Origin: Methanosarcinales archaeon
GTDB taxonomy: Archaea; Halobacteriota; Methanosarcinia; Methanosarcinales; Methanocomedenaceae
DNA length: 5,480 nt
Reading direction: 5' to 3'
NCBI GenBank assembly: GCA_030666885.1
Contig: DAOUWY010000147.1
Coordinates: forward strand, 1 to 5,480
The translations under genes and the position numbers were made by a program. Position 1 is the stretch's first letter. Each line of letters opens with the position of its first letter. Of the stretch, positions 1 to 5,480 are shown piece after piece. The notes under the pieces are model-generated. The model saw nothing but the letters and a program-made list of their open reading frames with translations. It ran no database searches and had not been told where the DNA came from.

Positions 1-357
1 CGTATGGCAACGTCAGGTGTCTTGATCGCATCAGACAACAACACAATTTGTAACAACATTATTACCAACTGCCAGTACACAATTAAATTACAGGGAGATA
101 ACAATACGATCTACACAAACAACCTGTTCCTTACAGAAGCCGGGAATAGCCCGGAAAACACGTTGGCAATAGATACCGGGCAGAACAACCACTGGAATGT
201 AACAGTTCCGGTAAGTTACATACACAACAACACAACCTTCACAAATTACATCGGCAACTACTGGGATGGCTGGACAGATGAGGATATTGATGATGATGGG
301 ATATGGGACGCACCATACAGCATTGATACGCTAACAGACCTGTATCCATTGATCGAA
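1..357 (+). other. Protein domain: C-terminal end of a NosD/CASH-type right-handed beta-helix with a DxDxDG loop
   Basis: Residues 8-45 show short coils with recurring DNNTI...NN motifs (DNNTICNN at 11, DNNTIYTNN at 32), the pattern of NosD/CASH parallel beta-helix repeats. The closing motif at residues 81-117 (NYIGNYWDGW, then DAPYSID, then LYPLIEP) is the characteristic end cap of these domains in archaeal surface proteins. Within it D94, D96, D98, G99 and D102 form a DxDxDGxxD loop like those that bind calcium in dockerins and EF hands; calcium binding here is inferred. Only two or three coils are in the window, so most of the helix must be encoded upstream. Such domains typically bind or process sugars in secreted proteins, but which applies here cannot be told. 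Confidence 0.85.
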
Positions 358-3300
358 CCGCATGAAGTGACATTCGACCTCATAACATCTGGAATTGCAA
401 GACCATCCCGAATCTATACCGGCAGGAACAACACGGTACTTGCAACGATCGAGCGCAAAGGAACATATCCCGTACCTGGGCCCTTAATGATAACCTTAAC
501 GGCAAACGATGTCGCTATTGCTGCCAAGAACATCACAATGGGCCGCGAACAAAAAACGACAATACGTTTTTCATGGGTACCTGAATTAGCGGGATCATAC
601 GTTTTGAAAATTGATGTGCAGCCTGGCACTTGCTCTGACATACCTGAAAAAGATATGGTAAATAATGTATTCTCCACAAATGTTGAGGTATTATTGCCAG
701 AGTTCAATTATACAGGTGAGATCAGACCAGCGCTCGATTTCTTGAACGAATCACAATCTCCGACCGGCAGTATAAGTGGAGTTTCAAATTCTGCATGGGC
801 TGCTTTGTCTGTTACTGCATGTGGTGAAGACCCTGCAGCCGGAAGATGGAAACCGCATCAGCAGTCACTCATCGAATACCTACAAAACGATCCTGAAAAT
901 TCTATCCTCGGAATGCCGTCATGGACCAATCCTGACGGTCTTGACAATGTTGATGACTTTGCATGGATGATCCTTGTAATAAGTGCAGTCGGAGAAGACC
1001 CTACGGATTATGGTGGTGTGAATTATCTTGTAATGCTTGAATCATACTATGATGGCAACCAGTTCCAGGATCCGGATATTGTGGAGGATGATGCACTTGC
1101 GATCCTTGCCCTTACCGCATGCGGAGCAGATAATCGTAAAATGGTATCAAGCGCAGCAAATTATATAAGGGACAGACAGAACGAAGACGGCGGATGGAGT
1201 TCATTTTCAGAAGATAGTGATATCAAGGTAACCTCTTTAGTGATCCAGGCACTTGTTGCCGCCGGGGATGATGATAAGGAGGTAATAGATAAAGCATTGA
1301 ACTATACTAAGAATATGCAGGAGGAGGACGGAGGCTTTTCAGATGCTATTACCACATCCTATGTAATTATGGCGATAACAGCAGCCGGGGAAAACCCGGA
1401 CTATCTCACCAGGAATAATAATAACCTTATCGACTACCTGCTGGATCTGCAGCAGGATGACGGATCGTTCAATTATACCACGAATTTTACTTTCTTTCCT
1501 CCCAGGATGACCATATTCCCGGTACAGGCACTGGCAGGTGTGCCCTATCCTGTAATGATAAAGACCCTGAGGGAGGAACCACCACTTCCCGATATTATGT
1601 TAGGCACATATAAAATCGATATTGAAGATGAAGTATGTGTCAATACTACCTATACGGTCTCCACAAAAATAAGAAGCAACGGGGGGTTATTTGATGTTGA
1701 ACTGTCTTATGGTGGAATACCTGTTGATAACAAGAGTGTAAAGTCCGTATGGTTTGATTCAACAACCCCGGTCGCATTCAAGTGGAAGCACAACAGCACA
1801 GGTACCCACGATCTTACGATAGAAGCCGATACAGGTAACAGGATTAATGAACGCTGGGAAAATAATAACCAGATAACGCGTAAGGTGACTGTAGTCTATC
1901 CTGATCTGTATCCCGATGCTGTCGATGCTATAGTCCCGCCACCTGAAGTTTATGTGAATGCAACCAATAATGTAACAGTATTGATCAGGGGCAGGACCGA
2001 TGAGAGTTTCAATGTAACGCTTAAAGCAGATGGTGAAATCCTCAACGAGTGGATGATCGAAGGGATCGATGACTCTATAGAACTATCATATGGCTGGCGG
2101 CCTGGATATAAAAGAGGATATTCACTTGAACTTATAGTGGATGACGGTAACAAAGTAAAGGAGCGCATAGAGACTAACAATACTATAACGAGGCAGGTAA
2201 ATGTGGTCTACCCCGACCTGGTTCCTATAGCTATAATACCATGTCCGGTCTATGTGAATGCAACCAATTTGATAATTGTTCCAATAAAGGGCACTGCCGA
2301 ATGCTTTGATCTGTCATTAATAGAGAATGGGTCTGAAGTGGGCAGGACGTCCGACATTACCTGTTATGGTGATCTCAATGTTACAGTACCTTGGAAGCCT
2401 GTAAGGCTCGGTAACTGTACTCTCCTGGCATCGATCGATCCTGGTAATAATATAACAGAAACTAATGAGGCCAATAACAATATAACCCAAGAATTTGAGG
2501 TGGTACTTCCTGATCTCGTCCCGGTACTGATAACACCGGATCTTATATTTTTAAATGAAACGAACAGGGTAATAATAACATTAAACGGTACGACAGAAGG
2601 ATTTAACGCCAGCCTGTTTGCAAATGATACATGCATAGGTACAGGGGTGGACCTTGATACATATAACGGTACAATAGAATTTGAATGGACTCCGGCACAT
2701 TCCGGAATGTACAATCTTACTATTATGCTTGATCCGGACAATGCTATAGATGAAACTAACGAAACAAACAACAACCTGAGTACGATAATAACCGCGGCAA
2801 ACCGGATTGACCTGGAACTGCTTTTCCCTCTCGGCGGTGAGATCCTGGCTGGTATGCAGGATATTACCTGGAATGCAACATACGAAGATCCGATCTCAAT
2901 AGATCTGCTTTACAGTCCAAATAATGGATACAGCTGGAATGTCATTGAAGAGAATACTACGAACAGCGGATGTTATGAATGGGATACAAACGATGTGATT
3001 GACGGTAAATATATTATCAAGGTGATCGCCCGTTGTGGTGTTGTCACAGAGGAAGATTGGTCTGGCCGGTTGTACGTCTATAACAAGAAATCAGCTACTG
3101 AATGGAGCGAGTTCAACAGTAATGGCGGTTATTCGCTGTCAGACGGACCAGATACTAATGAGATGGCATGGGCAAGTGACGATATCGGTGCAGAACCCTC
3201 TTCATCACTTATTGTAGCTGACAAAAAGGTGTTCGTGTACTGTGTAGGATGGAAGGGGATGTATTCGGATTATACATATCTTGTAGCCCTGAACGAGTCC

Positions 3301-5277
3301 GACGGGGAGGTGTTGTGGGGCACCGGTATAGGTCCAAGAAAATACGGGTCCTGGTTAACACCTGCTTATAACAATGGTAAGATATACATATCATCCGGAA
3401 GAAGTGTATATTGTATAGATGCAACGAAAGAATATACAGGCCCCATCCTCTGGGATTTCGTCTTCCCTGACGGAGGCGGGTCTGTCAACGGCGGACCAGT
3501 AGTAGCCAGCGGAAAAGTATATGTCGGAAGCTGGGATGGTGGGCATTATTACTGCCTTTATGCAAATAATGGTACAGAGAAATGGAATTTTACAATAAAT
3601 GGCAAAGCACAATCCTCGCCTGCTGTAGCATATGGCAGGGTATTTTTTGGTGATTGGTCTGGTGTTGGTGTTGAACCTAAAGCATATGCAGTAGACATGG
3701 ATGATGGTTATGGGTTCTGGAATACAACCGTGGGTCCGGTATGCGGCTCGTTTACGGTCGTAGACGGAATCGTATATTTTTCTACATATGGTGGTAAATT
3801 TTATGCACTTGATGCGGGTAATGGAACTCAGATATGGACGAGCAGTCCGGGAGATACTGATTCAACACCGGCGATATATCGTGTTTCCGATTCACTAAGT
3901 TATATATATGTGGCATCGGATGGTATCATATCCTGTTTCAATGCGAAGAACGGCGAAACGGTATGGACGGAAATCGAACATGGACTTGGAAGCTGGACGA
4001 ATTCCCCAAGAGTATCCAAAGATGGAAAGGTCTTTGTTGGTAAGTTGGGGGGTGGAACTGGCATGATACCAGGTTACAATCAATTATGGTGTCTTGATGC
4101 ATTAACCGGAGATGAGATATGGCATACAGATTCAGGCGGGGGAACAGTTGCCATTGCTAATGGTAAAGTGTATACTACAGGAGGCACACGGGTGTACGCA
4201 TTCGGTTCTAACACCTTGCCTGATCTTACCGTGGAAAAAATATATGTGCCGGATGAGATAAATGTCGGGAAAACGGCGGTCATAACTGCACAAATCAATA
4301 ATATTGGTGAATCGGATGTAAATGAAAGTTTCAGTGTGGTACTTACGCATAATCGTGAAGTGATTGAAGGTGAACTGATCGATAAAATAACAGTTTCTTC
4401 ACTGGATGTGGGTAATGCAATGAATGTTTCTTTTAACTGGACACCGGGCAAAACCGGGGATTATCATCTGGATGTAGAGGTTGATCCCGGACCACCTGGT
4501 GATGTTGTGACCGAGTCAGAGTCAGGCCCGCCGAATAATTTTAAATCTGTGGATGTTACAGTTGGGGATCATAAACCCGACCTTGCTGTAACAGCAATTG
4601 ATGCACAGTACGTGAACCGTGTTGGAATGAACATCAATATAACGGTGCATATTGAAAACATCGGGTCCTGGACGAACAGATCCTTTGATGTGGGCCTGAT
4701 GATCAATAACAGGCTGGAGAATAATACTACTACCTCGCTGCAAAATAATGATAATACTGACAATGACAACAATAATGACATTAATAACACATCGGTATGT
4801 TTTAACTGGACTCCGGATAAAATAGGGACATATTCCCTTACAGGTAATGTGAACCTGGATGGCGATGTAGATAAAGCGAATAACAATATGACAATAGAGA
4901 TCGAAGTGGTCACGAACGAGACCTTTTTTGGCTACGGTCCCGGATATGGTGGTGGTACCGGGGGTGGATCCAGTGGTGGTATTGGATCCGGAGATGGCAC
5001 CGGTGACAGTGGTGAAGCAGGAGCAGACGGTATGGAATATTCAGGTGATACGAGCAGTTCTGTAAAAGAGAGAATGAGTGAGATCACAGGATTCCTGTTT
5101 GGTGATGACAGTCCTGGCAGTTCGGGCGGGGGAGGAGCTTTATCATTAGCTTTAATTATCTGCCTGATCGTTATACTGGGATTAGTGTATCATGGCCACC
5201 GCAGCGAGAGGCGCTTGCTTAATGATGAGAAACATCACTTCCGGCTACCCAGTGTGTTTAGCAGGAAGAAAAGTTGA
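1..5277 (+). CDS. Giant multidomain surface protein (beta-helix / CARDB / alpha-alpha toroid / KNH-Ig / PQQ-like propeller / CARDB / TM anchor), 5' partial
   Basis: The frame is open from base 1 (CGT) to the TGA at 5275-5277. An ATG at base 4 is the first in view, but it is very unlikely to be the start: no signal peptide follows it, it falls inside the last coils of a beta-helix, and no upstream ribosome site can be judged. From that ATG 1757 residues are visible: beta-helix end 1-118, CARDB 1 122-230, six-repeat toroid 237-517, CARDB 2-5 527-931, KNH/Ig-like 936-1027, propeller 1031-1402, CARDB 6-7 1405-1637, Gly-rich stalk, membrane helix about 1711-1729, basic tail to 1757. About 50 N-X-S/T sequons and the C-terminal helix indicate an exported, glycosylated, membrane-anchored protein. 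Known families of this make-up are archaeal surface proteins. The specific role is unknown; adhesion, matrix scaffold or polysaccharide binding are inferences. No catalytic residues were recognised. Archaeal origin is likely, the exact lineage uncertain. Confidence 0.93.
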   Translation, partial: RMATSGVLIASDNNTICNNIITNCQYTIKLQGDNNTIYTNNLFLTEAGNSPENTLAIDTGQNNHWNVTVPVSYIHNNTTFTNYIGNYWDGWTDEDIDDDGIWDAPYSIDTLTDLYPLIEPHEVTFDLITSGIARPSRIYTGRNNTVLATIERKGTYPVPGPLMITLTANDVAIAAKNITMGREQKTTIRFSWVPELAGSYVLKIDVQPGTCSDIPEKDMVNNVFSTNVEVLLPEFNYTGEIRPALDFLNESQSPTGSISGVSNSAWAALSVTACGEDPAAGRWKPHQQSLIEYLQNDPENSILGMPSWTNPDGLDNVDDFAWMILVISAVGEDPTDYGGVNYLVMLESYYDGNQFQDPDIVEDDALAILALTACGADNRKMVSSAANYIRDRQNEDGGWSSFSEDSDIKVTSLVIQALVAAGDDDKEVIDKALNYTKNMQEEDGGFSDAITTSYVIMAITAAGENPDYLTRNNNNLIDYLLDLQQDDGSFNYTTNFTFFPPRMTIFPVQALAGVPYPVMIKTLREEPPLPDIMLGTYKIDIEDEVCVNTTYTVSTKIRSNGGLFDVELSYGGIPVDNKSVKSVWFDSTTPVAFKWKHNSTGTHDLTIEADTGNRINERWENNNQITRKVTVVYPDLYPDAVDAIVPPPEVYVNATNNVTVLIRGRTDESFNVTLKADGEILNEWMIEGIDDSIELSYGWRPGYKRGYSLELIVDDGNKVKERIETNNTITRQVNVVYPDLVPIAIIPCPVYVNATNLIIVPIKGTAECFDLSLIENGSEVGRTSDITCYGDLNVTVPWKPVRLGNCTLLASIDPGNNITETNEANNNITQEFEVVLPDLVPVLITPDLIFLNETNRVIITLNGTTEGFNASLFANDTCIGTGVDLDTYNGTIEFEWTPAHSGMYNLTIMLDPDNAIDETNETNNNLSTIITAANRIDLELLFPLGGEILAGMQDITWNATYEDPISIDLLYSPNNGYSWNVIEENTTNSGCYEWDTNDVIDGKYIIKVIARCGVVTEEDWSGRLYVYNKKSATEWSEFNSNGGYSLSDGPDTNEMAWASDDIGAEPSSSLIVADKKVFVYCVGWKGMYSDYTYLVALNESDGEVLWGTGIGPRKYGSWLTPAYNNGKIYISSGRSVYCIDATKEYTGPILWDFVFPDGGGSVNGGPVVASGKVYVGSWDGGHYYCLYANNGTEKWNFTINGKAQSSPAVAYGRVFFGDWSGVGVEPKAYAVDMDDGYGFWNTTVGPVCGSFTVVDGIVYFSTYGGKFYALDAGNGTQIWTSSPGDTDSTPAIYRVSDSLSYIYVASDGIISCFNAKNGETVWTEIEHGLGSWTNSPRVSKDGKVFVGKLGGGTGMIPGYNQLWCLDALTGDEIWHTDSGGGTVAIANGKVYTTGGTRVYAFGSNTLPDLTVEKIYVPDEINVGKTAVITAQINNIGESDVNESFSVVLTHNREVIEGELIDKITVSSLDVGNAMNVSFNWTPGKTGDYHLDVEVDPGPPGDVVTESESGPPNNFKSVDVTVGDHKPDLAVTAIDAQYVNRVGMNINITVHIENIGSWTNRSFDVGLMINNRLENNTTTSLQNNDNTDNDNNNDINNTSVCFNWTPDKIGTYSLTGNVNLDGDVDKANNNMTIEIEVVTNETFFGYGPGYGGGTGGGSSGGIGSGDGTGDSGEAGADGMEYSGDTSSSVKERMSEITGFLFGDDSPGSSGGGGALSLALIICLIVILGLVYHGHRSERRLLNDEKHHFRLPSVFSRKKS
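367..693 (+). other. Protein domain: CARDB-like beta-sandwich 1
   Basis: Residues 122-230 have the CARDB pattern: an opening strand with a basic/aromatic turn, a Thr/Val strand series, the F-x-W-x-P...G-x-Y-x-L signature at 189-201, and a closing D-x-x-x-x-N-N segment before the last strand (residues 215-230). It sits between the beta-helix and the toroid and probably acts as a rigid spacer. It is more divergent from the other six copies than they are from each other, so the exact limits are approximate. Confidence 0.7.
712..1554 (+). other. Protein domain: alpha/alpha toroid of six prenyltransferase/squalene-cyclase-like repeats
   Basis: Residues 237-517 contain six helical-hairpin repeats of 40-50 residues. 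Each has a hydrophobic helix ending in A-L-x-A-x-G-E/D-D/N-P (SVTACGEDP 269, VISAVGEDP 325, ALTACGADN 369, ALVAAGDDD 416, AITAAGENP 457). The second half of each repeat carries a QW-like motif that is degenerate in repeats 1-3 and clear in repeats 4-6: QNEDGGW at 392, QEEDGGF at 439, QQDDGSF at 483. This is the terpenoid-cyclase/prenyltransferase toroid fold, also used non-enzymatically in complement TED and cobalamin carriers. The cyclase DxDD acid motif is absent (nearest NVDD at 315 and VEDD at 360), and there is no GCGEQ thioester, so a binding or structural role is more likely. The ligand is unknown. Confidence 0.87.
1582..2796 (+). repeat. Four tandem CARDB domains (CARDB 2-5)
   Basis: Residues 527-931 hold four consecutive beta-sandwich units starting near 527, 633, 737 and 836, a spacing of roughly 96-106 residues. 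Units 3-5 open with P-D-L and have Y/F-x-N-x-T-N about 14-18 residues later (YVNATN 650, YVNATN 750, FLNETN 849). Each unit has the W-x-P...G-x-Y-x-L signature or a close variant (592, 696, 795, 893) and closes with a D-x-x-N-x-x-x-E...E-x-N-N segment (609, 712, 811, 910). CARDB (cell adhesion related domain in bacteria and archaea) is a Pfam family of Ig-like surface modules. The tandem block probably forms an extended rod between the toroid and the propeller. It is very rich in N-glycosylation sequons. Unit 4 is unusual in carrying four cysteines (747, 767, 787, 805). Confidence 0.88.
1951..2268 (+). repeat. 18-bp exact direct repeat between CARDB 3 and CARDB 4
   Basis: The 18-base word tatgtgaatgcaaccaat occurs at 1951-1968 and again at 2251-2268, exactly 300 bases (100 codons) apart and in the same frame, encoding YVNATN in both units. 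The flanking DNA has diverged. It marks homologous positions in adjacent CARDB copies and fits tandem domain duplication, although strong selection on the motif could also keep it. Confidence 0.8.
2809..3084 (+). other. Protein domain: KNH/Kre9-like Ig-fold module
   Basis: Residues 936-1027 follow the pattern L-x-F-P-x-G-G-E-x-L...I-T-W-N-A (939-958), I-D-L-L-Y-S-P-N-N-G-Y-S-W (966-978), Y-E-W-D-T-N (991-996), then G-K-Y-I-I-K-V (1001-1007). This matches the well-known PNGGE...ITW...YSxDGGxxW...Y-x-W module of bacterial and archaeal surface proteins, related to the yeast Kre9/KNH N-terminal Ig-like family. C990 and C1011 lie on neighbouring predicted strands and could form a disulfide. It joins the CARDB rod to the propeller. 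Family identity is from motif memory, not a profile search. Confidence 0.72.
3094..4209 (+). other. Protein domain: PQQ-like (BamB/quinoprotein-type) beta-propeller, probably 8 blades
   Basis: Residues 1031-1402 contain seven tryptophan-docking motifs of the form Y-x-L-D-A-x-x-G-x-x-x-W, ending at W1105, W1150, W1194, W1239, W1278, W1321 and W1373. They are preceded by the usual S-x-P-x-V-x-x-G-K-V-Y/F strands (for example SSPAVAYGRVFFG at 1204 and VNGGPVVASGKVYVG at 1161). The domain starts with a lone strand motif (ATEWSEF, 1031) and ends with VYAFGS at 1397, which suggests closure of an eighth blade from both termini. Quinoprotein dehydrogenases use this fold with PQQ, calcium and a vicinal disulfide, but no Cys-Cys pair is present. 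BamB-like propellers are purely binding or scaffold modules, and I favour that here. The hinge residues before and after it are short. Confidence 0.92.
4216..4914 (+). repeat. Two tandem CARDB domains (CARDB 6-7)
   Basis: Residues 1405-1520 and 1524-1637 are classic CARDB units: P-D-L-T/A-V at the start (1406, 1525), a V-x-x-x-I-x-N-I-G strand at 1427-1435 and 1548-1554, the signature FNWTPxKxGxYxL at 1477 and 1600, and a closing D...NN segment (1494-1512, 1618-1628). They are closer to the textbook CARDB pattern than units 1-5, including the I-x-N-I-G strand the others lack, so they may derive from a separate lineage of the domain. Unit 7 carries an Asn/Asp-rich insertion. The pair lies next to the membrane stalk. 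Confidence 0.9.
4717..4791 (+). repeat. AAT/GAC-rich low-complexity insertion (Asn/Asp/Thr tract) in CARDB 7
   Basis: Codons 1572-1596 are mostly AAT, AAC, GAT, GAC and ACT and encode an Asn/Asp/Thr-rich tract with four overlapping sequons (N1573, N1574, N1594, N1595). It falls in the loop where CARDB 6 has an ordinary hairpin. The near-repetitive trinucleotide make-up suggests expansion by replication slippage inside a surface loop. Function is unknown; a flexible, glycosylated loop is likely. Confidence 0.75.
4930..5274 (+). other. Gly-rich stalk, single membrane helix and basic cytoplasmic tail
   Basis: Residues 1643-1673 are mainly Gly, Ser and Asp and form a flexible linker. A polar spacer follows with the segment ITGFLFG (1694-1700), then a GSSGGGG hinge at 1705. 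Residues 1711-1729 are uninterrupted hydrophobic (LSLALIICLIVILGLV core) and make a transmembrane helix. They are followed by HGHRSERR and a 28-residue tail rich in Arg, Lys and His, giving an outside-in orientation by the positive-inside rule. The long tail and missing PGF motif mean this anchor is not an archaeosortase CTERM signal; the protein probably stays as a single-pass membrane protein. Confidence 0.85.
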
Positions 5278-5304
5278 AGTAACAGATTCACTCAATTGAA
5301 ATAT

Positions 5305-5480
5305 TCATTCGATCTTCCTGATTAAAACCCCGAGAAGAAGTATGACTAATATGGTAAATGCTGCCTCGAATACTGGCAGTCCCGATCCCGGACTTTCTAC
5401 TGCCTGGTAATGAACCGCTGGTTCAGGAACAGTCTTAGCAGCCGGGGGCGATGAGACATTAATTGAAACCTTCTCTGATA
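5305..5480 (-). CDS. Surface protein with PGF-CTERM-like C-terminal anchor, 3' end only
   Basis: On the minus strand an open frame enters at base 5480 and stops at a TGA (5307-5305), giving 57 complete codons. They encode a Ser/Pro/Val/Glu-rich stretch (S-S-P-P-A-A at residues 9-14, V-P-E-P-A-V at 17-22), then S-P-G-S-G-L-P-V-F-E (29-38), a hydrophobic helix (about 39-53) and a final R-K-I-E. Low-complexity linker, P-x-F-E, helix and basic end match the tripartite PGF-CTERM sorting signal of archaeal S-layer and surface proteins, in which archaeosortase removes the tail and a lipid is attached. Here the middle Gly is Val (PVF), so processing is uncertain and a plain membrane anchor is the alternative. 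The rest of the protein is outside the window, so its function cannot be stated. It converges with the giant gene, with 27 bases between the stops. Confidence 0.8.
   Translation of the reverse strand, partial: SEKVSINVSSPPAAKTVPEPAVHYQAVESPGSGLPVFEAAFTILVILLLGVLIRKIE

Noticed and set aside
814..834. TACGED (residues 271-276) as a complement-like thioester motif in the toroid
   Set aside because: The thioester motif is GCGEQ with a downstream acceptor. Here the same position reads AVGED, ACGAD, AAGDD and AAGEN in the other repeats, so it is the repeat consensus.
943..960. NVDD (315-318) as the squalene-hopene cyclase DxDD acid motif
   Set aside because: The first Asp is Asn, the motif is at the start of a helix in an early repeat, and the protein is extracellular, so cyclase chemistry is not supported.
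1407..1430. AATAATAATAACC run as a microsatellite
   Set aside because: It is only four Asn codons in a loop between toroid repeats, too short to be a meaningful repeat.
2364..2774. 136-codon open frame on the minus strand within the CARDB block, and a 123-codon one at 4080-4451
   Set aside because: Both lie antisense to strongly domain-structured coding sequence. Their translations are Ser/Val/Leu-rich shadows with no recognisable domain. The same holds for the other shorter frames overlapping 1-5277.
3094..4209. PQQ-dependent dehydrogenase activity for the propeller
   Set aside because: No vicinal Cys-Cys pair and no recognisable quinoprotein active-site set. The blade motifs alone only establish the fold.
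5242..5274. LPSVF near the C-terminus as a sortase-type signal
   Set aside because: It lies after the membrane helix, in the basic cytoplasmic tail, so it has the wrong position and lacks a following hydrophobic segment.
5278..5304. Transcription terminator between the converging genes
   Set aside because: No hairpin with a T-run is visible. The T content (atattcattc) is only mildly raised, and the short CAATTG palindrome is too small to count.

Overview
The window looks archaeal, most like a methanogen or methane-oxidising relative of the Methanosarcinales. This rests on protein architecture and style, not on a marker gene. The signs are CARDB domains in series, a NosD/CASH-type beta-helix ending in the usual NYW...DxDxDG...DAPY...YPL motif, a terpene-cyclase-like alpha/alpha toroid, a PQQ-like beta-propeller, very many N-glycosylation sequons, and a neighbouring protein that ends in a PGF-CTERM-like tail. 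ATA and AGG/AGA codons are common, which fits an AT-leaning archaeon.

Nearly the whole window (1-5277, plus strand) is one reading frame. It encodes the C-terminal 1758 or so residues of a giant cell-surface protein whose start lies upstream. In residue numbers counted from the ATG at base 4, the order is: last coils of a beta-helix (1-118), CARDB 1 (122-230), a six-repeat alpha/alpha toroid (237-517), CARDB 2-5 (527-931), a KNH/Ig-like domain (936-1027), a 7-8 blade PQQ-like propeller (1031-1402), CARDB 6-7 (1405-1637), a Gly-rich stalk (1643-1673), one membrane helix (about 1711-1729) and a basic cytoplasmic tail.

After a 27-base gap a second gene runs in the opposite direction (5480 to 5305, minus strand) and leaves the window. 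Only its last 57 codons are visible. They encode a Pro-rich stretch, a hydrophobic helix and an RK end, so it is probably another surface-anchored protein. The two genes converge tail to tail and do not form an operon.

I see no RNA genes, mobile elements, CRISPR arrays or promoters. No enzyme activity can be assigned: the toroid lacks the cyclase DxDD motif and the propeller shows no obvious quinoprotein hallmark. The best reading is a modular adhesion, scaffold or ligand-binding surface protein.
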